From the NCBI RefSeq assembly GCF_014195325.1, contig NZ_JACIBK010000003.1, positions 248,001 through 312,000 on the forward strand: 64,000 nucleotides of DNA. Reading direction: 5' to 3'. The first letter of the stretch is position 1, and the number at the start of each line of letters is the position of its first letter. The position numbers and the translations under genes were made by a program. Positions 17,418 to 26,310 of this stretch are shown piece after piece. This stretch comes from Rhizobium sp. BK650 (GTDB lineage Bacteria > Pseudomonadota > Alphaproteobacteria > Rhizobiales > Rhizobiaceae). The notes beneath the pieces are model-generated. The model made no database searches. It was not told the origin of the DNA and was given only the letters and a program-made list of their open reading frames with translations.

Positions 17418-18070
17418 GGCGTTCGAGTGAGGGAATGCAACTCGGGCGATCCTATCGCATGCGGCAGGAGGCTCGGTAAGTTCCGTGTCGTGCCGCCGAT
17501 CCGTATCTCCGATTGATCTGTGGTTTAAAGCTATTGCTGGTGAATGAAATCCTCGGTGCCTGAGGACCGGCGGCGGCTCCCATTTACGCCTCATCTCAAA
17601 TGCACGCGTTTTCGCCGCGGCCGGGGTGACGCGAGCGCTGTGATTCGCGCTCTAATGTTGGGGATCGTGCCAAAAGACCGCGTATTTTGTGGGTGGCGTG
17701 GGCAAAAAATTGCTAATTTCAGAAAAAATGTCGATTCCGCCATTGGGGGGAGGAATCCAGCCATGCCTATCGAATTTTTCCATTGTTTTCAATGGAAGCA
17801 TGTCGCTTTAGTTGCAGAAAGAATAATTCGCGGGGAACGGGACATTAATACTGCCACATTTTGGCCGGTTCGAAATTCAATAAGTATTACAAACCGTAAC
17901 TTCGGATCGATTTTGATATTGTGGCAGCAATATGGCTATTATTCTCAAGTACTTACCGGCGCGTTGCTGTTGCCTACTCCGAAATGTCACCCTATAACCC
18001 CCCGCCGTAACCGCCGGTTAACCAAAAGTATTAACCGGTAAATGCAATGCTGGGGTTGAGGGAAAAGATC
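17418..18070. other. 653-bp AT-rich intergenic leader of the RTX gene
   Basis: No gene is supported here: one open frame (17544-18041) has no family character and unusual composition. The region is clearly richer in A/T than its neighbours. It contains inverted copies CTGCCACA (17851-17858) and TGTGGCAG (17920-17927), and a stem CCGGTTAA / TTAACCGG (18014-18038). It probably carries promoter and regulator sites for the secreted protein downstream. Confidence 0.55.
18014..18038 (+). promoter_or_regulatory. Stem-loop or operator upstream of RTX gene
   Basis: CCGGTTAA (18014-18021) and TTAACCGG (18031-18038) are perfect 8-bp inverted arms with a 9-bp spacer, ending 32 bp before the start codon. 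It could be a protein-binding site or an mRNA leader hairpin. Confidence 0.4.
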
Positions 18071-20185
18071 ATGACAACATACTATGTAGCGACAACCGGC
18101 AGTGACAGCGGTAACGGCAGTGCAGGATCTCCATTTCGCACGATCAGCGAGGCGATGGGGGCGAACCTCAAGCCTGGCGACGAAGTCGTAGTGAAGCCGG
18201 GGACCTACAACGAGGCCATCAGTATCGACAAGAGCGGCTCGGCCGCAGGCGACATCACGCTGCGCTCGGAAGTGCCTGGCGCGGCACTGATCCGGCCGCC
18301 GGCAGGCTCCTATAACGCCGTCAGCGTGAACGGCAACTATGTGACGATCAACGGCTTCGACATCAAGGGCGGCAACGGCGACGGTATCGAAGCCAACAAC
18401 GTCCATCACGTCTCGGTTCTCAACAACACGGTCCACGACGCCGGGGAGTCGGGCATCCAGTTCAACTGGTCGGACTTTATCAGGGTCGAGGGGAACGAGA
18501 CCTTCCATAACGCATCGTCAGGCTGGTTCTCGGGCATCTCGCTCTACGAGAACCGGAACATCACCGGCGATACTTCGACGAACGGCTACCGGAATATCGT
18601 GCGCAACAACATCTCGCACGACAACGTCACCAAGTCGGGTGAGCACACCGATGGCAATGGCATCATCATCGACGATTTCCAGAGCACCCAGGCGGACGGC
18701 CATCCGAACTACACATACAAGACCCTGGTCGACAACAACCTCGTCTACGGTAACGGCGGCAAAGGCATCCAGGTTACCTGGAGCGACTCCGTCACTGTGT
18801 CGAACAACACCGCATACCACAACAATCAGGACACGCAGAACAGCGGCACCTGGCGCGGTGAGCTCAGCAACTCGGCATCGAGCAACAACACCTGGGTCAA
18901 CAATATCGCAGTCTCCGACCCCTCGGTGAACAAGGACAATACTGCGATCGACAACACGTCTACTAACGGCTACGTCAACAAGAACGTCGTCTGGGCCAAC
19001 AACGTCACCTACGACGGCAAGGCCGGCGAGGCCTCGGTCAAGACCGATGGCGGCAACGCCATGCCGAGCGCGGCGGACGGCAACCAGCTTGGCGTTGACC
19101 CCAAATTCGTAGGGGCGGCGAGCGACAACTTCCACCTCAGCTCCGGTTCGACCGCAATCGACCACGGGACCGCCAAGTACGGCCTGAGCTCTGTCGATCT
19201 GGACGGCGACCACCGCGTCGTTGGAACTGTCGATGCCGGTGCCTACGAATCCGGCTCCAGCTCGGGCACGCCGACCACGCCGACTACACCGACGGATCCG
19301 GGCACCGGCTCGGGCACGCCGACTACGCCAACTACACCAACTACACCGACGGATCCGGGTACCGGCTCTGGAACGCCAACCACGCCGACGCAACCGTCGA
19401 CGCCAACCACGGGGACGAAGGTCTATACCGGCACCGACGGCAACGACATCATGCCGCATAACGGTCAGGCCAACGGCGGCAACGAAACCTACAAGGGTCT
19501 TGGCGGTAATGACGTGTTGACGGGCGGCGCCGGTGCTGACACGCTCGACGGCGGCAGTGGCAACGACACGGCCAGCTATGCGGGCTCCACAGCGGTCAAC
19601 GTCAATCTGGCGACCGGGGCCGCATCGGGCGGGCATGCCACCGGTGACAAGCTGATCAGCATCGAAAACCTGATTGGTTCCAGCTATAACGACGTGCTGA
19701 CCGGCAATAGCGGTAGCAACGTTCTCGTTGGCGGGGCTGGTGCGGACAAGCTGGACGGCGGTGCAGGCGCAGACAACCTGAACGGCGGCGCCGGCAAGGA
19801 CTTCATCATCGGTGGTGCCGGAAAGGACATCATGACCGGTGGCGCCGACGCAGATACGTTTATCTTCAAGACAGCGGCGGAAGCCGGGTCGGGCGCGACC
19901 CGCGACTTCATCACCGACTTCCAGCACGGCGTCGATAAGATCGACCTTGCGGCGATCGATGCGAACGGCTCTGCGGCGGGCAATGGAACCTTCCATTTCC
20001 AGGCACAGGAGAATGCCCTTTTTGACCATAAGGCCGGCGCGCTCGCCTGGCACTATGACGACAGGGATGGAACCTCGAACGATACGACCGTTATCCAGGG
20101 CGACCTGAACGGCGACGGCATTCACGACTTCGAGATCCAGCTGCACGGCCTCGTCCACCTGGGGGCGGACGATTTCCTCCTGTAA
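18071..20185 (+). CDS. Secreted beta-helix protein with RTX calcium-binding repeats
   Basis: A 704-residue protein in three parts. Residues about 1-395 look like a right-handed parallel beta-helix (opening TTYYVATTGSDSGNGSAGSPF, then many NNT/NNN turns such as VSVLNNTVHDAGESGIQF), as in pectate/alginate lyases (PL9-like) or mannuronan epimerases. Residues about 397-450 are a Thr/Pro linker built from repeats of TPTTPTDPGTGSG. Residues about 460-600 carry RTX nonapeptides (GGAGADKLDGGAGADNL). The end resembles a serralysin-type C-terminal domain, finishing in DDFLL, a type I secretion-like tail. No N-terminal signal is present, as expected for type I export. No transporter gene is nearby, so export must rely on a system elsewhere (PrsDE-like in rhizobia). 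ATG at 18071 follows GAGGGAAAAG. Confidence 0.88.
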   Translation: MTTYYVATTGSDSGNGSAGSPFRTISEAMGANLKPGDEVVVKPGTYNEAISIDKSGSAAGDITLRSEVPGAALIRPPAGSYNAVSVNGNYVTINGFDIKGGNGDGIEANNVHHVSVLNNTVHDAGESGIQFNWSDFIRVEGNETFHNASSGWFSGISLYENRNITGDTSTNGYRNIVRNNISHDNVTKSGEHTDGNGIIIDDFQSTQADGHPNYTYKTLVDNNLVYGNGGKGIQVTWSDSVTVSNNTAYHNNQDTQNSGTWRGELSNSASSNNTWVNNIAVSDPSVNKDNTAIDNTSTNGYVNKNVVWANNVTYDGKAGEASVKTDGGNAMPSAADGNQLGVDPKFVGAASDNFHLSSGSTAIDHGTAKYGLSSVDLDGDHRVVGTVDAGAYESGSSSGTPTTPTTPTDPGTGSGTPTTPTTPTTPTDPGTGSGTPTTPTQPSTPTTGTKVYTGTDGNDIMPHNGQANGGNETYKGLGGNDVLTGGAGADTLDGGSGNDTASYAGSTAVNVNLATGAASGGHATGDKLISIENLIGSSYNDVLTGNSGSNVLVGGAGADKLDGGAGADNLNGGAGKDFIIGGAGKDIMTGGADADTFIFKTAAEAGSGATRDFITDFQHGVDKIDLAAIDANGSAAGNGTFHFQAQENALFDHKAGALAWHYDDRDGTSNDTTVIQGDLNGDGIHDFEIQLHGLVHLGADDFLL

Positions 20186-20193
20186 CCATACCT

Positions 20194-20221
20194 GTTGCGG
20201 CGGTCGTCCGATCGCCGCAAC
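20194..20221 (+). terminator. Hairpin after RTX gene
   Basis: GTTGCGGCG (20194-20202) and CGCCGCAAC (20213-20221) form a perfect 9-bp stem just after the stop codon at 20185. No T-run follows. Confidence 0.6.
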
Positions 20222-20247
20222 GATCGTTCCGACATCCGGAAATATAC

Positions 20248-20274
20248 GCACGGCGGAGTAAGAACCCGCCGTGC
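20248..20274. terminator. Second hairpin after RTX gene
   Basis: GCACGGCGG (20248-20256) and CCGCCGTGC (20266-20274) are perfect inverted arms with a 9-nt loop. It may be a terminator or a leftover end of the insertion-sequence remnant that follows. Confidence 0.4.
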
Positions 20275-20320
20275 GGCTTGTGGCAAAGGCCGGCTGCCGG
20301 GGCACGCGCTCCGTCGTTAG

Positions 20321-20485
20321 TCGAAACGGAGCCGGACAGGTCGACGGAGACGATCGAGTCACAAGCTCGAGAACCTGTTCGCAAAACTCAAAGACTGGCG
20401 CCGCATCGCAACTCGCTACGACCGATGCGCCCACACCTTCTTCTCAGCCATCTGCATCGCTGCAGCCGTCATTTTCTGGCTCTAA
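20321..20485 (+). mobile_element. IS5-family transposase C-terminal remnant
   Basis: In this frame the DNA reads HKLENLFAKLKDWRRIATRY followed by DRCAHTFFSAICIAAAVIFWL and a stop at 20483-20485. That is the conserved C-terminus of IS5-group DDE transposases, including the E of the DDE triad in KLENLFAKLKDW. A stop codon sits at 20318-20320 and no upstream transposase sequence remains. Only about 55 codons survive. It lies immediately before a serine recombinase gene and marks this spot as an insertion hot spot. Confidence 0.8.
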
Positions 20486-20568
20486 CGAGTCCTGAGCCTA
20501 GCCCGCAGATATTGGGGTGGGCGGTAAAATGCGATACTCGGAACCTTTCCGAGAATCACATGTTATAG

Positions 20569-21234
20569 ATGTCGGAAAAGAGACCGCAAATGAAGAAGAT
20601 TGGATACGGACAGGTCAGCACGGCCGAGGAAAGTCCGGAGCTGCAGCGACAGGCACTTGTGGAGGCCTGCTGTGATACGATCTTCATCGACACGGTGCCC
20701 GCAGGCATCAATCCTCGAAGACGACCGGAGATGAAGAAGGTCCTCGATCTGCTGGAGCCGGGCGATCAGCTTGTCGTCTGGAAATTGGACCGTTTGAGCC
20801 GGAGCGTGGTCGATATTGTTCTCTTCATCGACGAGCTGCGAGAAAAAGGTATCGATTTCGCATCCCTGACGCAGGGGATCGATACGAAATCAGGCGGTCG
20901 AACCTTTATCGAGGCAGCCGCTGTACTCGCTGCGTTTGAGCGCGAGCAGATTTCCGAGCGCGTCAAGGCAGGCCAGGCGGAGACAGGCCGGAAAGGTGGA
21001 CGTCGACCGAAAGCGACGCAATCGATTAGGAAAAAAATCCTCAACATGAAGGAGCGGGGCAAGTCAACAGCACAGATTGCGTTGACTATCGGACTCGGGG
21101 AAAGCACGGTCCGACGGATTTTGACGGAACTGAAAGCTGCGGAGAATGGTGCTTTGATGGGCCTGACTATAAAGCAGAGACCTGCTTTGATCAGGGGTGC
21201 GGGACCTAAAACATCGCTACGCCTAAGAAATTGA
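20569..21234 (+). CDS. Serine recombinase (resolvase/invertase family), possibly inactive
   Basis: A 221-residue resolvase/invertase-type recombinase. The catalytic domain runs to about residue 145 with the nucleophile Ser17 in GQVSTAEES, the KLDRLSRS motif that supplies two active-site arginines, and EREQISERVKAGQAETGRKGGRRP at the domain end. A C-terminal helix-turn-helix (STAQIALTIGLGESTVRRIL) follows. The family usually reads YARVST; here it is YGQVST, so the Arg two residues before the Ser, important for catalysis, is Gln. The protein may therefore be weakened or dead. ATG at 20569 or 20590 are both possible. A tail of about 35 residues after the HTH is unusual. Confidence 0.82.
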   Translation: MSEKRPQMKKIGYGQVSTAEESPELQRQALVEACCDTIFIDTVPAGINPRRRPEMKKVLDLLEPGDQLVVWKLDRLSRSVVDIVLFIDELREKGIDFASLTQGIDTKSGGRTFIEAAAVLAAFEREQISERVKAGQAETGRKGGRRPKATQSIRKKILNMKERGKSTAQIALTIGLGESTVRRILTELKAAENGALMGLTIKQRPALIRGAGPKTSLRLRN

Positions 21235-21966
21235 GTAATCGGGACATTGCGGCCGCTGGAACGGCGTCCGGAGCTGGCGCGACAGCAACCAGAACGGTGT
21301 GAGCGATGCCGGCGAATGCCGAATATTCGGAGCCGGCTCGTCAACCTGATTCCCGAATCCGGCCGGCGCCCACCCTCCGACGACGGTTCGGCGATTATTG
21401 GCACGAGCAGCGACGAGCCGACGAACGGCCAGACGCGTCGGTCGCGGGCCAGTCGGTCCCGCGTCTCCTTCGGGCCACTCACGCTGACGCTCCTGCGGCT
21501 ACCCTTCCTCACGTCCTCGTGTGACGCGAATCCCGCGTTTTCCGCGCGACCGCTATGCTGAAAGCTGCGATACGCTTCTTTGCTTTCGAGGGATCCTGTC
21601 GGATCGGTATGCGGTGGAGTGCGGAAATCTAGCAAAGGCTAAGCGGCATTACCGACGTTCGCGCGTTCAAAGCGACAGCTCCTCCAGCTAGCACCGTTTT
21701 CTTCGACTTGCAGGCAGGCGTTTATGGCGACGCTTTCGCTTCCACGCTACGGAGAAGGACTCGGCGTTGTCGCCGCCGTCGAGGAATATCGGCCGTCAAG
21801 AAGCATTGTTCTTCCTCCAAGTGGCGGCGGATTCCTGCATCCCACCGCCGAGACGCCCCCAACACGCTGAATGAATGGCTCCCGCTGGTGGTCTCGGCCC
21901 ATAGCATCTTGATCAAACTCGAACTTGCAACAGACGCCGCAAGGTGGGGTGGCTGCGATCACCGGC
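21235..21966. other. 732-bp region without an intact gene
   Basis: Apart from the RTX-like fragment at 21251-21349, I recognise nothing coding here on either strand. Open frames exist on both strands because of high GC, but none has a family motif or a good ribosome site. It lies between a recombinase gene and the 3' end of an autotransporter gene and is probably debris from earlier insertions. Confidence 0.5.
21251..21349 (+). pseudogene. Fragment of a large calcium-binding exoprotein
   Basis: The frame reads GRWNGVRSWRDSNQNGVSDA and then GECRIFGAGSST before a stop at 21347. W-R-D-x-N-x-N-G-x-x-D-x-G-E is the EF-hand-like calcium loop found in large RTX/hemolysin-type exoproteins. There is a stop upstream (21236) and no start, so this is a relic of about 33 codons. 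Confidence 0.55.
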
Positions 21967-24900
21967 CTAGAAGCTGAGGCTGAGGCCCGTCTTGATCGAA
22001 TGGCTGTCCGGGCCCGAGGAGAAGCTGCCGTCATAGGAGAGATCGGCCGAGAAGGAGGAGGTCAGCTGAACCCGTGCGCCGAGCTTGACGAAGGCGGAAT
22101 CGCGGGCGGAAGTGACGCCCGTGATACTGAAGTCCTGGCTGCCGTCAAAGGCGACAACAGCGCTGGAAGAGGGCTCGCCGAACAGATGGCGCCAGCCGAC
22201 CTCCCCGAACAATCTCGCTTTCTCGTCGACAAGCGCCTGATCGAAGCGCGTGCCCACAGTCAGGAACGTATTGAGAATGCTGTCGGCTTGGCCATGCAAT
22301 GCGGCCACGCCGCCATCTTCCTCGAATGACGGCGTATTCTGGTAGACGAGGGTGCCGTTGACGAAGGGTTCGAGGTCGAGGTCGCCGAAAGTCAGGCGCT
22401 GGGCGGCCTCGACGAAAGCCTGTGACGTCGTCGCATCGTAGTCGGCTGTAAGCGTTTCCGAAAGCGATGTGAATTCGACCTTTCGTCTGGTTGCGATATC
22501 GTGTCCGCTCCAAAGGCCACCGAAGCGGACGGAGGTGTCCTCCAGTCGCAAAGCGCCATAGGCGCCGAAATGCACACCGTTGATCGTGGCGCTCGAGGGG
22601 GTTTGGTCGAGATTGGCGGAGGCGTTGCTGTAACCCGCCATGAGGCCGGTCGTCGCCTCCTCCGTACGGACGAGGTCTGCGCCCATGATCAGTCCGCCGC
22701 CGGACCCGTTGAAGCCGCTAGCATCGTCGTTTGCGGCGTAGTGGGAGCGGCCACCATAGGCAACGGACCAGAACGGGCCGCTTCTCTCGTCGAAGAGGTG
22801 CGAAAGTGCGGCACCGCTGTAGCGGCTGCTCTCATCGACGAGGCTGCGCTGGAGCGAGGCATGGATTTCTCCCGAGAGCGATCGCAAAGCCGCCTCGCGC
22901 TCGTCGTCGGTGACGAAGAGCAGCGCGTCGGACAGCGCGCCAGGCCCGATTGTGTCGATCGCGCCGCCCACCCCGGTCTCGTTTGTCGTGCCGCCAGGGG
23001 ACGAGAACGGTATTCTCGTAAGGGTAAGATAAACGTTGGTCGGATCGTAGCTCAGCGACGATGTGAGGAAGGCGAAGCTGTCTGTGACGGAGCCGAAGGC
23101 GCCCGAGACGCCGCCGGCGGCGGTTGCGATCGTATAGGTGAGCGGCGAACTATACGTTACACCGGTATCGATCCCGTTTTCCGGCCTCACGGCCACGCCT
23201 GCAGTCGGAGCGATGGTGAGGATACCGCCGACATTGATCAGGTCGGAGCGTCCGGCGCCGTCGACTTCGACGGCGTAGATCGAGCCAGGGTGAAAATCGG
23301 CGTTGCCCGCCACCGTCAATGTGCCGATGGAATTTCCAGGTCCGACCGTGCCGCCGCCCGAGGCGCTGAACGAGGCAATCGTGCCGTTGCCGCCGAGAAA
23401 GGCTCCGTCATGGATGGTGACCTGAGAAAGGAGGCTGCCGTTGACCGACAACGTTCCCTCCACGACGTCAGTCGCTCCCGTATAGGTGCCGTCTCCCGTC
23501 CACGTAAGTTTGCCGCTTCCCCGCTTCTCGAAATCGCCTGTGCCGGATATGTCGCCGGCGAAGGCGCCGTTGAAATCCTGGTCGAAGATCAGCGTGGCGT
23601 TGTTGACGATGTTGCCGGTGATGCTGTTGCTGGAGACGGAAAGTGCGCCGCCTGAAATGGTGGTGCCACCGAAGTAGCCGTTTTGTCCCGTCAGTTTCAA
23701 CTCGCCGGTTCCCGACTTCACCAGTCTGCCCATTCCGATGATGTTGCCTGAGAACTCGCCGTCGAAAGCCTGGTCGAACTGGAGCACGCCGGAATAATTC
23801 GCGATGTTGCGCTGTATGCTGTTCGTATCGCCAATCAATGTTCCCGCCAGGATTGTCGTGCCGCCGAAATAGGTATTGGCGCCGCTCAAGGTGAGCGTGC
23901 CTGTGCCATCCTTGATGAGCGAACCGCCACCACTGATGCGTCCCGAAAAGTTGGAGGCGGCGTTGCCGACGATGGAAAGAGCCTCGCCAAAGCCGAGGTT
24001 GATGGAGCCACTGCCCACCAGCGTTCCGACTGTGGTGCCTTCCTGCATCCAGTAGGACCCGTCGACTGTAAGCGCCGTGGCGCTGTTGAAGGCGGAAGCA
24101 TTGGTGGTGAAGAGGGAGGCTCCGGCGGTAATGTCGACGTTGCCAATCAGAGCACCCGACAAGTTGTTGTTGCCGATAAAGGTTATGCCCTGGCCGGCCT
24201 GTACCTGCCCCGCGTAGTTCGAATAGGCGACGGTCACTTTCCCTGCCGTACCGATCAGGCCAGCGCCCGAGAGATTGTGAAGCGTTGCGTCGTTCAGGCC
24301 AAGATCCATCGTGCCGTCGACGCCGATAGAGCCGATGAGCGAGAGATCGGCGGCAATGTCGCTATCGGTCGTATCGAGAGTGATCGGGCCTCCGACATAA
24401 AGGGAACCAACATCGATCAAACGGCCGCGCAGGGCAGCCGTGGCGCTGGTCGGGACTCCCATCAAAGATATCTGCCTGAAACTGAGAGCGCCCACATTCT
24501 GAATGGTGCCGTCGAACAGGCCGCCAAAGACATTGACGTCGGCGCCGTTGGCCACGAACGTTCCGTCGCCGTGGAGATTGACGAGGCTCGCGCGCGAGGT
24601 GGCTCCCATTTCCAGAGTCGCCCCATTGAAAATGCCGACTTCATGGTAATCGAGGAAAAGGCCTGCATTGGCGACGACGGTACCGCCGTTTATATTGTAT
24701 TTCGTGGGGTCGGAGGCGCCGTAGATCTGGACGTGGTCGACGATGATCTTCCCGGTATCTGTCGCTGTTCCGAGATTGAGTGTGGAACCGTTGAGCAACT
24801 GCCTGAAGTTGACGTGAATGGTCGATGTCGGCGTGACGGAGAGGGCGCCGGTATCACCATCGCCGACGATGAGCTCGCCCTGCAAGGTGTCCTCGACGTC

Positions 24901-25074
24901 GACGGTGCCGTATCTGAGATGGCCGCCATCGAGCCAGGTGAAGCCGCTCAGCTCATTGCCGTTATAGATGGTCTTGTTGCCGGTGACGACTTCGTCGGCG
25001 CTTGCGCGCGATGCGGCAAGTGCGGAAACGCCTGCAAGCAAGCAGGCGTAGGTGCGGCGCGTGATGAGCTTCAT
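21967..25074 (-). CDS. Autotransporter (type Va) with C-terminal beta-barrel
   Basis: A 1035-residue outer-membrane autotransporter. A signal peptide (KLITRRTYACLLAGVSALAA, cleaved near ASA-DE) leads into a Gly/Thr/Asn-rich passenger predicted as a beta-helix. Residues about 390-560 carry three to four autotransporter-associated strand repeats of the type GSLIKDGTGTLTLSGANTYFGGTT. The linker GPGNSIGTLTVAGNADFHPG precedes the barrel (about 740-1035), which ends in the canonical aromatic SHSIKTGLSLSF. The passenger has no protease or lipase motif, so adhesion or surface structure is likely. The gene is divergent from the winged-helix-like gene at 25297, with a palindrome between them. Confidence 0.9.
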   Translation of the reverse strand: MKLITRRTYACLLAGVSALAASRASADEVVTGNKTIYNGNELSGFTWLDGGHLRYGTVDVEDTLQGELIVGDGDTGALSVTPTSTIHVNFRQLLNGSTLNLGTATDTGKIIVDHVQIYGASDPTKYNINGGTVVANAGLFLDYHEVGIFNGATLEMGATSRASLVNLHGDGTFVANGADVNVFGGLFDGTIQNVGALSFRQISLMGVPTSATAALRGRLIDVGSLYVGGPITLDTTDSDIAADLSLIGSIGVDGTMDLGLNDATLHNLSGAGLIGTAGKVTVAYSNYAGQVQAGQGITFIGNNNLSGALIGNVDITAGASLFTTNASAFNSATALTVDGSYWMQEGTTVGTLVGSGSINLGFGEALSIVGNAASNFSGRISGGGSLIKDGTGTLTLSGANTYFGGTTILAGTLIGDTNSIQRNIANYSGVLQFDQAFDGEFSGNIIGMGRLVKSGTGELKLTGQNGYFGGTTISGGALSVSSNSITGNIVNNATLIFDQDFNGAFAGDISGTGDFEKRGSGKLTWTGDGTYTGATDVVEGTLSVNGSLLSQVTIHDGAFLGGNGTIASFSASGGGTVGPGNSIGTLTVAGNADFHPGSIYAVEVDGAGRSDLINVGGILTIAPTAGVAVRPENGIDTGVTYSSPLTYTIATAAGGVSGAFGSVTDSFAFLTSSLSYDPTNVYLTLTRIPFSSPGGTTNETGVGGAIDTIGPGALSDALLFVTDDEREAALRSLSGEIHASLQRSLVDESSRYSGAALSHLFDERSGPFWSVAYGGRSHYAANDDASGFNGSGGGLIMGADLVRTEEATTGLMAGYSNASANLDQTPSSATINGVHFGAYGALRLEDTSVRFGGLWSGHDIATRRKVEFTSLSETLTADYDATTSQAFVEAAQRLTFGDLDLEPFVNGTLVYQNTPSFEEDGGVAALHGQADSILNTFLTVGTRFDQALVDEKARLFGEVGWRHLFGEPSSSAVVAFDGSQDFSITGVTSARDSAFVKLGARVQLTSSFSADLSYDGSFSSGPDSHSIKTGLSLSF

Positions 25075-25199
25075 GGGCTTCCGGGATACGGGGCTGTCAG
25101 TAATTTGTTCGGCCGGACCCTAGCGTCGGAGGCCGACGCGCACATTCGCAAAAGTTGCATGTTTCTGCAGTTTTTGGAGGGCGTGTCAGGCGATAACAC

Positions 25200-25211
25200 C
25201 CTGAATTCAGG
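25200..25211. promoter_or_regulatory. 12-bp palindrome between autotransporter and regulator genes
   Basis: CCTGAATTCAGG is perfectly self-complementary and lies 126 bp before the autotransporter start and 86 bp before the divergent gene. A second feature, CCGGT-N7-ACCGG-like sequence, follows at about 25218-25235. It is a candidate operator. Confidence 0.4.
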
Positions 25212-25296
25212 TGTCTTCCGGTGAAAGTACCGGTTCCGGTTCGCGATGCTATGCGCTAGATGATACTCCACTAACATCGTGGATCGGCGGAGCGGG

Positions 25297-26223
25297 ATGG
25301 GATACGACTTGAAGAGCGAGTTTGCGGTTTCGCACGAAGTTGCGAAGCTGATTGCGTCCGCAGCGAAACACAAGAACCATCCGCGGTTTCGCCAGGCCGT
25401 TGCCCATTATTGCGATTCGATGAGCCAGCCGGCGCCCGAAGGTTGGCCCATCTGGAAGCTCCTCAACCAATTTAGCCGCTACTTCGCCACTTATCTTCTG
25501 ATCCACAATTACGTTGCGTGGGAGCAATATGGGGAAGCCCATCCAACGGCTGCGGTACTGCAGAAGCAATCCGGGCTAAGCCCCCGTCAGACCGTCAACC
25601 TCGTGAACGCGCTCAAAGCGGGTCGCCTGGTAACGGTCGAGAGCCTTGGCAGCGACAGGCGAGTCAAGTTTCTGCGGCCTTCGCCTGAAATCATCCGCGA
25701 GATCGGGCGCTCCATGCTTGCCTACATACAAGCCGAAGGCATTTTGACGGGGGAGCCCTTGCGGGCAGGGCAGGTGGCCCGCGACCCTGATCTGCTCGCA
25801 GACGTCATTTGTCACTGCGCTCGGTTCGTCAGGGTACACGGCACGGTCATCCATCCTTTTCCGACAATTCTCAGCCTTGCCTCGAGGGACTGCGGTTATC
25901 TACTCCTGGTAACACTGATGGCTGCGCATTACCGGCGGCTCGAGGGCAGGAGCCCGATCACGCTCTCAACCAACGCGCTGGCGAAGCGTTACGATACCTC
26001 TTCTTCCCATGTCGCAAACGTCTTACGCGGCCTTAGGGATTCGGGTGATTTTTCTACTGACCGCTATGGTTTTCTCGAACATCTGAGCGCCGACTTCGTC
26101 GACGAGTTCGAGACCTGGAGTGCTTGCGAGATGTTGCATTACACTGCGCTCGCCGATGCGGCGGTTGCAAGAGGTGCCGCTCGCCCGTATCGGCATCTAT
26201 TGAAGGAAACGATGGCCGGATGA
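25297..26223 (+). CDS. Probable tandem winged-helix regulator
   Basis: A 308-residue protein with no clear family match that I recall. Two stretches look like MarR-type recognition helices: AVLQKQSGLSPRQTVNLVNALKAGRLVTVESLGSDRRVKFLRPS is too long to be coincidental (residues about 95-135; key S-P-R-Q-T-V-N, then the wing), and a second near 225-255, TNALAKRYDTSSSHVANVLR followed by LRDSGDFSTDRYG. So it probably has two winged-helix domains in one chain. ATG at 25297 follows CGGAGCGGG; a GTG at 25279 is an alternative. It is divergent from the autotransporter and may control it. No membrane segment is evident. Confidence 0.65.
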   Translation: MGYDLKSEFAVSHEVAKLIASAAKHKNHPRFRQAVAHYCDSMSQPAPEGWPIWKLLNQFSRYFATYLLIHNYVAWEQYGEAHPTAAVLQKQSGLSPRQTVNLVNALKAGRLVTVESLGSDRRVKFLRPSPEIIREIGRSMLAYIQAEGILTGEPLRAGQVARDPDLLADVICHCARFVRVHGTVIHPFPTILSLASRDCGYLLLVTLMAAHYRRLEGRSPITLSTNALAKRYDTSSSHVANVLRGLRDSGDFSTDRYGFLEHLSADFVDEFETWSACEMLHYTALADAAVARGAARPYRHLLKETMAG

Positions 26224-26310
26224 GGCAAAGCGGACGCGCTCGTTGAGATTGCGACGGAACCTTCTGTGCAGAAATGTTCAAATAGCACCTAAGCTGGGCA
26301 TTCACCGCCG

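Noticed and set aside
17544..18041. A 165-codon open frame in the RTX leader
   Set aside because: The composition is unlike its neighbours, there is no ribosome site, and no family motif is visible; the region reads as non-coding.
18071..20185. RTX protein called as a protease because of its serralysin-like C-terminus
   Set aside because: No zinc-binding HExxHxxGxxH motif is present; the N-terminal half is beta-helix-like.
18518..20434. A 638-codon minus-strand frame opposite the RTX gene
   Set aside because: It is a by-product of the biased codon use of the repeats; it has no start site or domain.
21350..21966. tRNA or attachment site beside the recombinase
   Set aside because: I could not find a cloverleaf or a pair of direct repeats by eye in this stretch.
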